A DNA stretch of 64,000 nucleotides from the NCBI GenBank assembly GCA_022826515.1, contig JAJDUT010000029.1, positions 1 to 64,000 of the forward strand, written 5' to 3'. Positions 1 to 8,498 of this stretch are shown piece after piece. The notes below the pieces were generated by a model. The model saw only the letters and a list, made by a program, of their open reading frames with translations, searched no databases and was not told where the DNA came from. The stretch's first letter is position 1. Every line of letters starts with the position of its first letter. The DNA comes from Candidatus Latescibacterota bacterium. Lineage in GTDB: Bacteria > Latescibacterota > UBA2968 > UBA8231. Made by a program: the position numbers and the translations under genes.

Positions 1-1
1 C

Positions 2-1447
2 GGGGCGACGATCACCCACGCCGATATGAGGAAGATCGTAAACCTGCTGGAGGGACACACAACCTTTCAGGATACAGGAGATAGCTTAGACTTCTTACTA
101 ATTGAGAGCTTGGTCGGCTTAGAAGCAGCGACGAACCTGCAAAACGTAGCGATGGGTAGCAATCAGATTTCGGATGTGTCGCCGTTGGCCAACTTATCCA
201 AGCTGCGCTATCTAGATATTAGAGGCAATCCTTTAAGTGATGCTTCTATCAACGAACACATCCCCGCCCTTGAACGCCGGGGGGTCAAGGTCTTGCCTTC
301 CTATCTCGCGCCACCCGATACGGTGTTGATCCCGGATGTGGCACTGAGGACCGCTATAGAAATAGCTCTAGAAAAGCAGCCTAGGCAGCCGATCTCACGA
401 GCCGAGATGGAATCACTATCAGCTCTGTCTGGAGAATACGGGTTTATGATTAAGAGCCTAATCGGTTTAGAAACAGCGACGAATGTGCGAAAGTTACATC
501 TTTTTAGTAATGCTATTTCGGATTTGACTCCGATAGTCAACTTACCCAAGCTGCAATTCTTAGACATTGAATGGAATCCTTTAAGTGATGCTTCTATCGA
601 CGAACATATCCCAGCCCTTCAACAACGTGGTGTTGAGGTAGTGTTTATTCCTCACCTCCGTCTATTTGAGGAACGGGATAGTCCCTTCGATATAGAGTTA
701 GTTTTTCTTGATGATTTCGCAGAGATAGAACAAGAGATATGGTACAAAGTTGCCCATCGTTGGGAAGCGGCGATACAGATGGACCTTTCCGATTATACGT
801 TTTCTTCTAGGAGGAATCTACAGTGCGGCGATCACTCGATTAGCATACCCGCCGGCGAACAAATAGATGATCTACGAATTTATATAACGAAGTTTGACGA
901 TATAGACCCTTATGGACGAAATGTGGGTGGCTATGGGGGCCCCCTAATATCGCGGCGCTCAAGCTCTATGCCGCTTATTGGTTGTGTCGGGCTTGACTTA
1001 AAGTATCATGCGGATTTCTTTAATATGTGGTATATAGGACTCCATGAAATAGGACACGTTTTGGGAATCGGTACCACTTGGGCCAGTATGATTAGAAATC
1101 TAAATGGTGATACTCATTTTGCCGGGCCACAAGCGATCGCGGCATTCGATCAAGCCGGGGGCAGCGATTATCAAGGCGCGAAAGTACCAGTACAACGCCA
1201 TAGTGACCCTTCGTATGATAAAGTCCATTGGAGAGGGAGTGTCGTGCGCAGTGAGCTTATGTCAAGCTCCCTTTCCATCGTCCTCTCAGCCATAACGCTT
1301 GGCGCCCTGAGCGATCTGGGCTACACGGTTGACTTTTCTGCAGCCGATCCCTACGAGCTACCGCCCCCCGGCGCGGCCAAACCCGTCGCTGACGCGATAC
1401 ACTTCCACCCGGTGAAATTGCCCCCGCCGGTCTATATGGACGATTGA
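2..1447 (+). CDS. LRR / leishmanolysin-like metalloprotease (5' partial)
   Basis: The reading frame is open to the left edge, and the residues before the first in-frame ATG (position 26) continue a leucine-rich-repeat cap, so the gene starts outside the window. Two LRR blocks are visible, each with the pattern GLExATN...ISD.(S/T)P...L..L..LDI..NPLSDASI. They are followed by a metzincin-like domain with HEIGHVLGIG at about 1043-1072, the HExxHxxG zinc site, and a possible third His ligand (KVHWR) further on. The C-terminal ITLGALSDLGY pattern is usual in leishmanolysin (M8)-related bacterial proteins. It is probably secreted or surface-bound, but the signal peptide would lie outside the window. 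Base composition is visibly more A+T-rich than in the genes that follow, which suggests relaxed selection or transfer. Family assignment is good; the substrate is unknown. Confidence 0.8.
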   Translation, partial: GATITHADMRKIVNLLEGHTTFQDTGDSLDFLLIESLVGLEAATNLQNVAMGSNQISDVSPLANLSKLRYLDIRGNPLSDASINEHIPALERRGVKVLPSYLAPPDTVLIPDVALRTAIEIALEKQPRQPISRAEMESLSALSGEYGFMIKSLIGLETATNVRKLHLFSNAISDLTPIVNLPKLQFLDIEWNPLSDASIDEHIPALQQRGVEVVFIPHLRLFEERDSPFDIELVFLDDFAEIEQEIWYKVAHRWEAAIQMDLSDYTFSSRRNLQCGDHSISIPAGEQIDDLRIYITKFDDIDPYGRNVGGYGGPLISRRSSSMPLIGCVGLDLKYHADFFNMWYIGLHEIGHVLGIGTTWASMIRNLNGDTHFAGPQAIAAFDQAGGSDYQGAKVPVQRHSDPSYDKVHWRGSVVRSELMSSSLSIVLSAITLGALSDLGYTVDFSAADPYELPPPGAAKPVADAIHFHPVKLPPPVYMDD

Positions 1448-1511
1448 TTGATCCTATTCGTTGAACGAGTTTTTCACGGATAGATCGTCGCCAACCAGTC
1501 CAGCACCTTGG

Positions 1512-1548
1512 GCCTGCTTTCGCAGTGCCTGTCCCTGCGAAAGCAGGC
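1512..1548. repeat. REP-like palindrome (14-bp perfect stem)
   Basis: GCCTGCTTTCGCAG (1512-1525) and its exact reverse complement (1535-1548) are separated by 9 nt. The CCTGCGAAAGCAGG core resembles a widespread intergenic palindrome. There is no T-tract, so a REP-type element or 3' mRNA stabiliser is likelier than an intrinsic terminator. Confidence 0.6.
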
Positions 1549-1624
1549 ATAACACTCTAGACGCATCAGCCGCACAAGTTGCGTAACGTCAGTTACTCAC
1601 CCCACCCGCAAGCGAGGAGGTCGC

Positions 1625-1813
1625 ATGATCCGCTTTAAGAGAGAAGAGATCGAACAGATGCTCGAAGAGCGCAAACCCGAAATCAACCTGACCACCTATC
1701 AGCACATCAAAAAGGCCATCGACCAAGGCACCGAGGACATGGACCCGTACACCCTGTCCAATATATGCCGAGACCTCAAGTGCCTGCCCACCGACATCGT
1801 CGAATATGTCTGA
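1625..1813 (+). CDS. Small Cro/C1-type HTH regulator
   Basis: This 62-residue protein is little more than one helix-turn-helix. Its second half, LSNICRDLKCLPTDIVEYV, has the recognition-helix signature of the HTH_26/Cro-C1 family (LxxICxxLxCxPxDIxEY). The start is well supported by a GGAGG Shine-Dalgarno 5 nt upstream of the ATG. It lies 30 bp before speD on the same strand and may be co-transcribed with it. It presumably binds DNA as a dimer; the target is not visible. Confidence 0.72.
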   Translation: MIRFKREEIEQMLEERKPEINLTTYQHIKKAIDQGTEDMDPYTLSNICRDLKCLPTDIVEYV

Positions 1814-1843
1814 GGGCCTGCACCACCGCTCCGGCGCGTTCCC

Positions 1844-2200
1844 ATGCAGGCCCTAGGCCGCCATCTGCTCGTCGATCTCTATGGCTGCAACCGCGAGCGA
1901 CTCGACGACCCAGACTATATCACCGCTGAGTTGCAGGCCGCAGCCCAAGCGGCCGGCACCCGCGTCTTGGGCACGGCATTCCATCGCTTCAGTCCGGGTG
2001 GCGTCACCGGCGTACTCATCGTCCAAGAGAGCCATTTGGCCGTCCACACGTGGCCCGAGCGCGGTTACGCCGCCCTCGATCTGTTCACCTGCGGTCACCA
2101 GACCGACCCGTGGGCAGCCTATCGACGGCTCCGGTGCGCCTTCGGCGCGACGCAAGACAATGTAGTGGAAGTCAGCCGGGGATTGGGCGCGAGCGAGTGA
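1844..2200 (+). CDS. speD: S-adenosylmethionine decarboxylase proenzyme
   Basis: Decarboxylates S-adenosylmethionine to supply aminopropyl groups for spermidine synthesis. The 118-residue protein matches bacterial pyruvoyl-dependent class 1 enzymes. ESHLAVHTWPE places the self-cleavage site between Glu62 and Ser63, with Ser63 becoming the pyruvoyl group. His68 and Cys83 (FTCG) sit where the processing and proton-donor residues are found in the Thermotoga-type enzyme. All expected catalytic residues are present, so it should be active. No spermidine synthase gene is adjacent, and no strong Shine-Dalgarno precedes the ATG. Confidence 0.95.
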   Translation: MQALGRHLLVDLYGCNRERLDDPDYITAELQAAAQAAGTRVLGTAFHRFSPGGVTGVLIVQESHLAVHTWPERGYAALDLFTCGHQTDPWAAYRRLRCAFGATQDNVVEVSRGLGASE

Positions 2201-2225
2201 GGCTCCTCGCCGGCAAAAGTGTGGG

Positions 2226-3116
2226 CTATTCCTCGCCCTCTAACATGCTGCGCAAGTAGCGCCTAAACGCCTCGGCGCGGTCTTCGATCACGGCCTGTAA
2301 TTGGAGAATTTCCTGCTGGCGCGCCTTCAGCTTGTGAATTTTCAGCGCCACTTCAGCAATCGACGATTCGAGATCAAATTCGGCCAAGGACTCGTCTTGC
2401 GCGAGCAACCGCACCGGCTCACGCGGCTGTTCTCCGCTCACCAAAATCCGCTCCTCAGACCCCCGCGCTTTAGCCCGCTTTTGCTCCACCCGGGCACACA
2501 GCCGATGCTCGGCCTCCAAGCGACGCAGCAGGTCGGCATTGGCACTCCATTCGGCCTTGAGGCGGTCGGCGATGTCCTCTAATAGCTCCTGCTTTTGCTG
2601 AATTTCGTCTGGCCCGTCATCCACCTCAATTTTCATCTGTCCGCTGTAGTGCAAGTTCGCACTGCGGACCCCGACCCCGAGTAGTTCCCGCGACTCCTGA
2701 TAGAGCGTCAGTTGGGCCGACAAGCCCCGGTCTGGTTGCTCGGCCAACTTCTGGATGAGGACGCCGATTTCCCAATCGTAGGCCAGACACAAGCGCTCGG
2801 CCACGCTATCCTGCCGGGCCTCTGAGGCGACCAACTTCCAGTCGAGCTCAACCATCTGCTGCACCAACCGGAGCGAGGAGCGCAGCGCTTCTCGCAGCAC
2901 GGTAGAATTTGCTGCACTCAGCTTCAGACTATCGATGCGGGCCGACAGCGCTTCGGCTGAGGCCGCAACCTGCAAACGCTGGCTGGCGAGGGAATCGCAC
3001 TGGCTTTCCAAGGCGCGATACTGGGCCTTTAGGTCGCCCAACCTACCTGTATCGCCAAGCGCAGCTCCGGGCAGCGCCAACCCCAAAACCAACAACAGAA
3101 TGGATGGATTTCTCAT
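2226..3116 (-). CDS. Secreted coiled-coil protein, third gene of the HK/RR operon
   Basis: A cleavable signal peptide (about residues 1-21, ending GAALG) is followed by long charged heptad-rich helices, including DLKAQYRALESQCDSLASQR and LKARQQEILQLQAVIEDR. It is probably a periplasmic coiled-coil protein. No known enzymatic motif is visible. Its ATG lies 2 bp beyond the stop of the upstream sigma-54 response regulator, so it is translated from the same message as the two-component pair. It could be an accessory sensor or a target of that system. Function unknown. Confidence 0.75.
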   Translation of the reverse strand: MRNPSILLLVLGLALPGAALGDTGRLGDLKAQYRALESQCDSLASQRLQVAASAEALSARIDSLKLSAANSTVLREALRSSLRLVQQMVELDWKLVASEARQDSVAERLCLAYDWEIGVLIQKLAEQPDRGLSAQLTLYQESRELLGVGVRSANLHYSGQMKIEVDDGPDEIQQKQELLEDIADRLKAEWSANADLLRRLEAEHRLCARVEQKRAKARGSEERILVSGEQPREPVRLLAQDESLAEFDLESSIAEVALKIHKLKARQQEILQLQAVIEDRAEAFRRYLRSMLEGEE

Positions 3117-3118
3117 TG

Positions 3119-4579
3119 CTAATCTAGACCGTATTTGTCGAGCTTGTAGTACAAAGCACTCGTCTTAATCCCCAAAAGCGAAGCCGCCTTCGTCTTAACG
3201 TGTTGCGCTTCCTCCATCGCCCGCGCGATTAGGTCGCGTTCCACCTCGTCGAGGCGCTCGTTGAGTAGCAAGCTCCCGTCATCCGCGTCCTCCCCCCACT
3301 CCTCAGCCGCCTCTTCCTCCGCAATCCCCTCGTCAAAAGTCAGTGGCAGATCGTGATAGCCGATTTCCTCGCCATCCACCAACACCATCGTGCGCTCGAT
3401 GACGTTTTCCAGTTCGCGCACATTGCCGGGCCACGGGTAGCTTTTCAAGCCGGCTAGGGCTTCTTTGGTTAGACGCTTGGGCGGGATGTTCATTTCCCTA
3501 CATTTTTTTTGCCTAAAGTGTTGCACCAATAATTCAATGTCCTCGCGCCGCTCCCGCAGCGGCGGCAAGGTGAGGGGAATGACCTCCAGCCGATAGAATA
3601 GATCTTCGCGGAAGGTGCCCTCTTTGACCATGCGCTTGAGCGGCCGGTTGGTAGCCCCCACCACCCGCACATCTACGTCGAGCGGCTGCTCGCCGCCCAC
3701 GCGGTCGAACTGCTTTTCCTGCAACACCCGCAACAGCCGCACTTGAGTCTCCAAAGGTATATCGCCGATCTCGTCTAAAAAAATAGTCCCCCCTTCGGCC
3801 AGTTCAAACTTGCCCTTCTTGCTCCGCACCGCGCTGGTAAAAGCCCCTCGCTCGTGCCCAAACAATTCGCTTTCGACCAACCCCGTCGGCAGGGCACCGC
3901 AGTTGACCTTGACGAACGGCCCCTTGCTGCGGCGGCTCTGGTAGTGGATGGCGCGGGCAACCAGCTCCTTGCCAGTGCCGCTTTCGCCGTAGATCAGCAC
4001 CGACGATGACGACGACGCCACCTTGCGCACTTGCTCGCGCACGGCCTGGATCGGCGGCGATTGGCCGACGATCTCGCCGAAGTTGTAGCGGCTGTCGATC
4101 TCTTCGCGCAGGTAGCGGTTTTGCTCGAATAAATGCTCCCAGTCGCGCAGCTTGGCCTCGGCTTCTTGGCGGAGGGATTGGGCTTCCTGCAGCTTGGCTT
4201 GAACTTCCTGTAGCTTGGTTCGATAGTCGAGCCGCTTATTGACCTTCAGCCACAGTTCGTCGGGCAAAAAGGGTTTGACGATAAAGTCGATCGCCCCCCG
4301 CTCCATCGCCGCTACGGCCAGCTCCCGGGTATCGTAGGCCGTCATCATCATTACGTCGGTATCGGGTGCTTGGCGCTGGACTGCCTCCATCACCGCCAAC
4401 CCGTCCATCTCCTCCATGCGGTAATCCGTAATGACCAAGTCAAACGGCTCGTCTTTCATCCGCGCCAACCCTTCGCGCCCACTCCCTGCGGCAACGGCTT
4501 GGTGCCCCATCTTGTTCAAGCTCAGCACCAGTCCGTCGCCGAGGCTTTTGTTGTCGTCGATAATCAGAATCCTGCCCAT
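3119..4579 (-). CDS. NtrC-family sigma-54 response regulator (GAFTSA variant)
   Basis: Receiver domain with the phospho-acceptor Asp at about residue 52 (VITDYRM), a linker coiled coil (about 125-165), an AAA+ sigma-54 activator domain (GESGTGKE Walker A; FLDEIGD Walker B) and a C-terminal Fis-type HTH (KTKAASLLGIKTSALYYKL). The start at 4579 is preferred over an ATG 39 nt further out: it puts GRILIIDD at the N-terminus as in receivers and has GGAG 7 nt upstream. It overlaps the kinase gene by 16 bp, so the two are translationally coupled. The sigma-54 contact loop reads GAFTSA instead of GAFTGA. It should activate sigma-54 promoters elsewhere. Confidence 0.93.
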   Translation of the reverse strand: MGRILIIDDNKSLGDGLVLSLNKMGHQAVAAGSGREGLARMKDEPFDLVITDYRMEEMDGLAVMEAVQRQAPDTDVMMMTAYDTRELAVAAMERGAIDFIVKPFLPDELWLKVNKRLDYRTKLQEVQAKLQEAQSLRQEAEAKLRDWEHLFEQNRYLREEIDSRYNFGEIVGQSPPIQAVREQVRKVASSSSSVLIYGESGTGKELVARAIHYQSRRSKGPFVKVNCGALPTGLVESELFGHERGAFTSAVRSKKGKFELAEGGTIFLDEIGDIPLETQVRLLRVLQEKQFDRVGGEQPLDVDVRVVGATNRPLKRMVKEGTFREDLFYRLEVIPLTLPPLRERREDIELLVQHFRQKKCREMNIPPKRLTKEALAGLKSYPWPGNVRELENVIERTMVLVDGEEIGYHDLPLTFDEGIAEEEAAEEWGEDADDGSLLLNERLDEVERDLIARAMEEAQHVKTKAASLLGIKTSALYYKLDKYGLD

Positions 4580-6051
4580 AGTACTCCATCTTTGGACTGC
4601 GGCAGGCGCAGGCGGCACACCGTGCCTGCGCCTTGCCGACTGTCTATTTCGATCCGGCCGCGATTTTCCTCAATCGCCCGCGCCACCAGCGCCATCCCCA
4701 AACCCGATCCCTGCTCTTTGGTCGTAAAGAAAGGCTCAAAAAGGCGCGCCTGCACCTCTTCCGACATACCCGAGCCATCGTCGGCCACCTCGACGACGAC
4801 CTCCTCGCCTGCGACCGTAGCTCGCACCGTCAAGTGCCCGCCATCGCGCATGGCCTGCACGGCGTTCTTCATCAGGTTGACCAGCGCCCGCTCCATCTGC
4901 TCGGCGTCAATGTAGCACACCAAATCCGGCGCGACGCGCTCCTCGTAGCTAATGCCGGCAGCCTGCATTTCCGGGGCCAGCAAAAAGGCCGCGTTGGCCA
5001 CGAGCGGGGCCAGCTCGGTCGGCTGCGGCTGCGCTGGTGCCGGGCGGGCGAATTCGAGAAATTCGGAAATTACGCCATTGAGCCGACGCACTTCCTCAAT
5101 GACCTTCTCAATGTGTTGCTTGCGCTCGTCGCTGGCGGGCAAGTCGCCGGCGATCAGACCGGCATACAGATCAATGCTGCTCAGCGGGTTGCGAATTTCG
5201 TGGGCAACGCCGCCCAGCATGAGGCGCAGTTGCGCGTCGCGGGCGACTAGCTTGCGCCGCATCTCCTCCATAGTCTCGCCCAAATAGCCGATTTCGTCGT
5301 CGGACGCAGTGGCCACCTCTTGGTTCATGTTGCCCCGGCCGATTTCGCGTGCGGCCTCGACCAACTTTTGGATGGGCCGCGTCAGCGTCCGCGCCAACCC
5401 CCATGCCACTCCAACGGTGAGCAACGCACCCAACCCGGCAAAAATCAGCACTGACCGCCCAAAGACGCGGATGGAGTCCACAAACCCAGCCCCGATTTCG
5501 ACTCCGACGGCCGCGACGACCTTGCCGTTGTGAAAGATCGGGGCGTAGCCCGTCATGTACGGAACATCGTCGTCGTAAAAAAGCACCGAATGCGCGGTGT
5601 GGCCCCGCCAAACCCGCTCTAATTCCTGGCGGTGGAAGAGCAGCTTGGGGTACTCGCGGCCAATGGGCATTAGCCCATCGGTGTCGAGCAGCGAGCGGTG
5701 CTCGCGGTCGAAAACGAAGATGTGCCGGGCACCAACCTCTTGTTCGGCGCGCTGCAATTTAAGCACTAGATTCCGATAGAGCGTGGTGTGCTCGCGGCCC
5801 TCGTGCAAATAGGTCAACACGCTGCCGGACAGCTTCGTACTCACCAGCGCGGCAACCGATACGAGGTGGTCGCGCATCTGCCGCTCCAAGCTCCGGTCCG
5901 TTAGCTCGAAGAGCACCCAACCCGATAGCCCCACAACGACCATGACCAGCAGCACAAAGCTCAACATGAGCTTGTGGCCGATCCGCGTCCGCGGACGCTC
6001 GCTGGGGGCCTTGCCCTTGGTCATTTGGACAGACTCGACAAATTGGCGCAT
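4564..6051 (-). CDS. Membrane sensor histidine kinase (HAMP-HisKA-HATPase)
   Basis: Two transmembrane segments (about 30-53 and 200-223) flank a periplasmic sensor of roughly 150 residues. A HAMP linker follows, then a HisKA domain with the phospho-accepting His at about 284 (GVAHEIRNPLSS), and a HATPase domain with N (NLMKNAVQAM), G1 (DDGSGMS) and G2 (GSGLGMAL) boxes. It is the partner of the overlapping NtrC-type regulator; the ZraS/AtoS-like layout is typical of kinases feeding sigma-54 activators. First gene of a three-gene operon divergent from mbnP. An ATG at codon 10 is an alternative start. The signal sensed is unknown. Confidence 0.93.
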   Translation of the reverse strand: MRQFVESVQMTKGKAPSERPRTRIGHKLMLSFVLLVMVVVGLSGWVLFELTDRSLERQMRDHLVSVAALVSTKLSGSVLTYLHEGREHTTLYRNLVLKLQRAEQEVGARHIFVFDREHRSLLDTDGLMPIGREYPKLLFHRQELERVWRGHTAHSVLFYDDDVPYMTGYAPIFHNGKVVAAVGVEIGAGFVDSIRVFGRSVLIFAGLGALLTVGVAWGLARTLTRPIQKLVEAAREIGRGNMNQEVATASDDEIGYLGETMEEMRRKLVARDAQLRLMLGGVAHEIRNPLSSIDLYAGLIAGDLPASDERKQHIEKVIEEVRRLNGVISEFLEFARPAPAQPQPTELAPLVANAAFLLAPEMQAAGISYEERVAPDLVCYIDAEQMERALVNLMKNAVQAMRDGGHLTVRATVAGEEVVVEVADDGSGMSEEVQARLFEPFFTTKEQGSGLGMALVARAIEENRGRIEIDSRQGAGTVCRLRLPQSKDGVLWAGF

Positions 6052-6175
6052 CCTATTTAGTAATGTACCTTCTTAAAAAAGACGAACAAGCCGAGTAGTG
6101 GTTCTCGCTGATCACGCCTAGAGTAAAAAAGGCAGGAGCTAGACTACCAACTCAACCTCTTCTAGGGAACATCTC

Positions 6176-6922
6176 GTGAAATACCTCATCTTAGCCTCCT
6201 GCTGCTTTTTGCTAGCCTGCGGCGATTCGGATGACGACCAAGGCGAAGTGATCGTTCATTTTAATCACACCGTCGCCGGTGCCGATCTCAAGCACGAGGA
6301 AATACTCTACACCAACGCCGCGGGCAACGAATACGGCGTTACCCGCCTAGAGTACATCGTCTCGGCTATCGCCTTAGAGGCGGCTGGGGGCAAGCGCGTC
6401 GAACTGGCCGAATTCCACTATCGCAACGCCTTTGTAAATGCGACTCGCAGCGTTGCGGCCAAGGTGCCCGGTGGCGAATACGCTGCTCTGCACTTTACCT
6501 TTGGCATCGACGGCGCTAAAAACGAGACCGGCGCGCTGCCGAGCGTCGATCACTTCAACAACATGGCGTGGCCGGCTCCCATGGGCGGCGGCTACCACTA
6601 CATGCGCATGGAGGGCCTCTTCCGCACCGACGATGGCGAGGGAGCCTTTCTCACGCACACCGGCCCGGCGGGCGGGGAAGACTTTTCGTTTGCCGTCTCC
6701 CTGCCGCTTTTCCTAACAGTCAGCGGCGACGAGTGGGCAATCGCCGTGGTAATGGATCTCAACGAGTGGTACGACGCGCCATCCCTGTACGACTTCAATG
6801 ATCGCGGCGGGATTATGGGCAACGCCGACGCACAATTGACCTTGCAAGGCAACGGCGCTACCGTCTTTTCCCAAGTGCACATCGGGCACCCCGACCACGA
6901 GGAAGAAGGTAGCAGTGGCTAG
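6176..6922 (+). CDS. mbnP: MbnP-like copper-associated lipoprotein
   Basis: GTG start with AGGGA 8-9 nt upstream. A lipoprotein signal ends in LLACGDS, so Cys15 should be lipidated. The rest matches the MbnP-like domain: VIVHFNHTVAG near the N-terminus, YGVTRLEYIVSAIAL, and a central NNMAWPAPMGGGYHYMRMEG block containing the conserved Trp region. In characterised systems the partner MbnH oxidises a Trp of MbnP to kynurenine, creating a copper site. The overlapping downstream gene is an MbnH-type di-haem enzyme, which strongly supports the assignment. It probably acts in copper handling at the outer membrane or in the periplasm. Confidence 0.85.
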   Translation: MKYLILASCCFLLACGDSDDDQGEVIVHFNHTVAGADLKHEEILYTNAAGNEYGVTRLEYIVSAIALEAAGGKRVELAEFHYRNAFVNATRSVAAKVPGGEYAALHFTFGIDGAKNETGALPSVDHFNNMAWPAPMGGGYHYMRMEGLFRTDDGEGAFLTHTGPAGGEDFSFAVSLPLFLTVSGDEWAIAVVMDLNEWYDAPSLYDFNDRGGIMGNADAQLTLQGNGATVFSQVHIGHPDHEEEGSSG

Positions 6923-7982
6923 GTCTCCGCACCGCGTCCAATGGGGCGGGGCCGTAGGGGCGGGTCGCGAACCGCCCCTCCTTGGGGCCCTAATCCGGCT
7001 AGGGCTTGTCGCCTGCGGCAAAGACGCGGTCGTTCCCCCTACCCCTCCGCCGACCCCAACGCCCTACGAACTAGCCGTGCCGGCGGGATTTCCCGCACCG
7101 GAAATCCCGCCGGACAATCCCCTGACCGTCGAGGGCATCGCCCTTGGCGAGCGGCTTTTTGCCGACCCCATCCTCTCGGTCGATAGCACCATCGCCTGCA
7201 TCTCGTGCCACCTGCCCGCCCACGCCTTCTCCGATCCACGGCCCCTTAGCCAAGGCGTCGGCGGCCTCACCAGCCGCAACTCCATGCCGCTTTTCAACTT
7301 GCTCTGGAGCCCGTCCTTTTTCTGGGACGGACATGCCGCGAGCCTTGAAGACCAAGCCCTCGAACCCGTGCAGAAACCCACGGAAATGGGCGAGGACTGG
7401 GATCGCGTAGTAGCCAAACTGGAACAGCACCCCGAATACCCCGCGCTCTTCGCCCGCGCCTTTGGCGACGCGCCCATCGACCGACGACGCGTCGTCCAAG
7501 CCATCGCCCAATTCGAGCGCACCCTCGTTTCGGCGGACAGCAAATACGACCGTTGGCTAGCTGGCCAAGCGGAGTTTACCCCGGCAGAAGACCGGGGCTT
7601 CATCCTCTTTCACACCGAAGAGGGCGACTGCTTTCACTGCCACGTTGCGCCGCTTTTCACCGACAACGAGTTCCACAACAACGGGCTGGACCTCGATCCC
7701 CCGGATGAGGGGCTAGCCGCACTCACTGGCAAACGCCTCGACCGCGGCAAATTCAAGACGCCAACCCTGCGCAACATAGAATACACGGCGCCGTACATGC
7801 ACGATGGCCGCTTTCAGAACTTAGAGGAGGTCATCGAGCACTACGACTCCGGCTTTCACCGCATAGTCCTCACTGATCCGCTATTGCTCGTCCGGCCCAA
7901 TCTCGACCTAACTCTAGCCGACAAACGCGCCCTCGTGGCCTTTTTGAAAACCCTTTCCGACCCTCAATTCCAAGCCCCGTAA
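6915..7982 (+). CDS. mbnH: MbnH/MauG-type di-haem cytochrome c peroxidase
   Basis: Two haem c motifs are present, CISCH and CFHCH, with the family context (ALGERLFADPILS, KTPTLRNIEYTAPYMHDGRF). The GTG start overlaps the end of mbnP by 8 bp. The N-terminus is odd: codons 14-22 come from an almost perfect 24-nt palindrome (6956-6979). What follows is only a short hydrophobic stretch before LVACGKD, a plausible lipobox. The palindrome may have disrupted or remodelled the export signal; a proline-rich linker follows. Expected reaction: peroxide-driven long-range oxidation of MbnP. Confidence 0.88.
   Translation: MARSPHRVQWGGAVGAGREPPLLGALIRLGLVACGKDAVVPPTPPPTPTPYELAVPAGFPAPEIPPDNPLTVEGIALGERLFADPILSVDSTIACISCHLPAHAFSDPRPLSQGVGGLTSRNSMPLFNLLWSPSFFWDGHAASLEDQALEPVQKPTEMGEDWDRVVAKLEQHPEYPALFARAFGDAPIDRRRVVQAIAQFERTLVSADSKYDRWLAGQAEFTPAEDRGFILFHTEEGDCFHCHVAPLFTDNEFHNNGLDLDPPDEGLAALTGKRLDRGKFKTPTLRNIEYTAPYMHDGRFQNLEEVIEHYDSGFHRIVLTDPLLLVRPNLDLTLADKRALVAFLKTLSDPQFQAP
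6956..6979. repeat. 24-nt palindromic element inside the 5' end of mbnH
   Basis: The two 8-nt arms AGGGGCGG and CCGCCCCT are perfect complements around a TCGCGA centre; a single position pair (6964/6971) breaks the dyad. GGGGCGGG-TCGCGA-type palindromes are common dispersed intergenic repeats in environmental genomes. This copy lies inside a coding region and is translated. Confidence 0.6.
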
Positions 7983-8010
7983 CGCGCTTGGGGTCTCTGT
8001 TACTTTTCCC

Positions 8011-8038
8011 TTGCTTAAGTTTCAGAATTTCGTATAAT
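8011..8038 (+). promoter_or_regulatory. Sigma-70-type promoter of the HU gene
   Basis: TTGCTT (8011-8016) and a consensus TATAAT (8033-8038) are separated by 16 nt. They lie about 58 nt upstream of the GTG start of the HU-like gene. Confidence 0.7.
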
Positions 8039-8095
8039 ACAAGCACTTATGAACAAAATCAGCACCGGTTTAACTCCCCAGCTAGCGAGGTTTTA

Positions 8096-8437
8096 GTGGC
8101 CACCATAACCAAAAAAGATCTAGCGCGGTCGGTAGCCGACACGCTCGGCTGCAAAAACAACCTGACGTTGCAAATGGTCGATAGCCTTTTTGAGGCCATG
8201 CGCGAAACGCTTATCGAGGGAAACCGCATTGAAATCAGAGGCTTCGGCGTCCTCGAAGTCAAAGACACCAAGCCCAAGCCCGCCGCCCGCAATCCGCGCA
8301 CCGGCGAGGTCGTGTACGTGCCCGCCCGCCGCAAGACGCACTTTAAGCCGGGCAAACAGCTCAAAGAAGCCCTGCACGACACCCGCTCCGCCGCCACCCA
8401 AGCCGCACCGGACCCCGGCGGCTCTTGGTCTCCCTGA
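8096..8437 (+). CDS. hup: HU/IHF-family nucleoid protein
   Basis: Small histone-like DNA-bending protein: ITKKDLARSVADTLGC opens the dimerisation helices, RIEIRGFGVLEVKDTKPK forms the beta saddle, and ARNPRTGEVVYVPARR is the DNA-grasping arm with its conserved Pro. The GTG start at 8096 is chosen because it gives the standard HU N-terminus and has GAGG 5 nt upstream; the frame is open further out but encodes no family sequence there. A C-terminal tail of about 20 residues extends beyond the usual HU end. Own promoter upstream and intrinsic terminator downstream make it monocistronic. Confidence 0.93.
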   Translation: MATITKKDLARSVADTLGCKNNLTLQMVDSLFEAMRETLIEGNRIEIRGFGVLEVKDTKPKPAARNPRTGEVVYVPARRKTHFKPGKQLKEALHDTRSAATQAAPDPGGSWSP

Positions 8438-8465
8438 CATCGTTGAAAATTCGTTCCGCAAACAT

Positions 8466-8498
8466 AAAAGCCGGCTCCTTGCGAGTCGGCTTTTGTCG
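8466..8498 (+). terminator. Intrinsic terminator after hup
   Basis: AAAAGCCG (8466-8473) pairs with CGGCTTTT (8487-8494), and the stem extends inward by CTC/GAG with a 5-nt loop. The T-run forms the 3' flank. It begins 28 nt after the hup stop and overlaps the likely 5' end of the next coding frame. Confidence 0.75.

Noticed and set aside
1257..1550. 97-codon minus-strand frame ending in MPAFAGTG
   Set aside because: The MPAFAGTG start is merely the translation of the REP-like palindrome, and the rest is antisense to the LRR protease gene.
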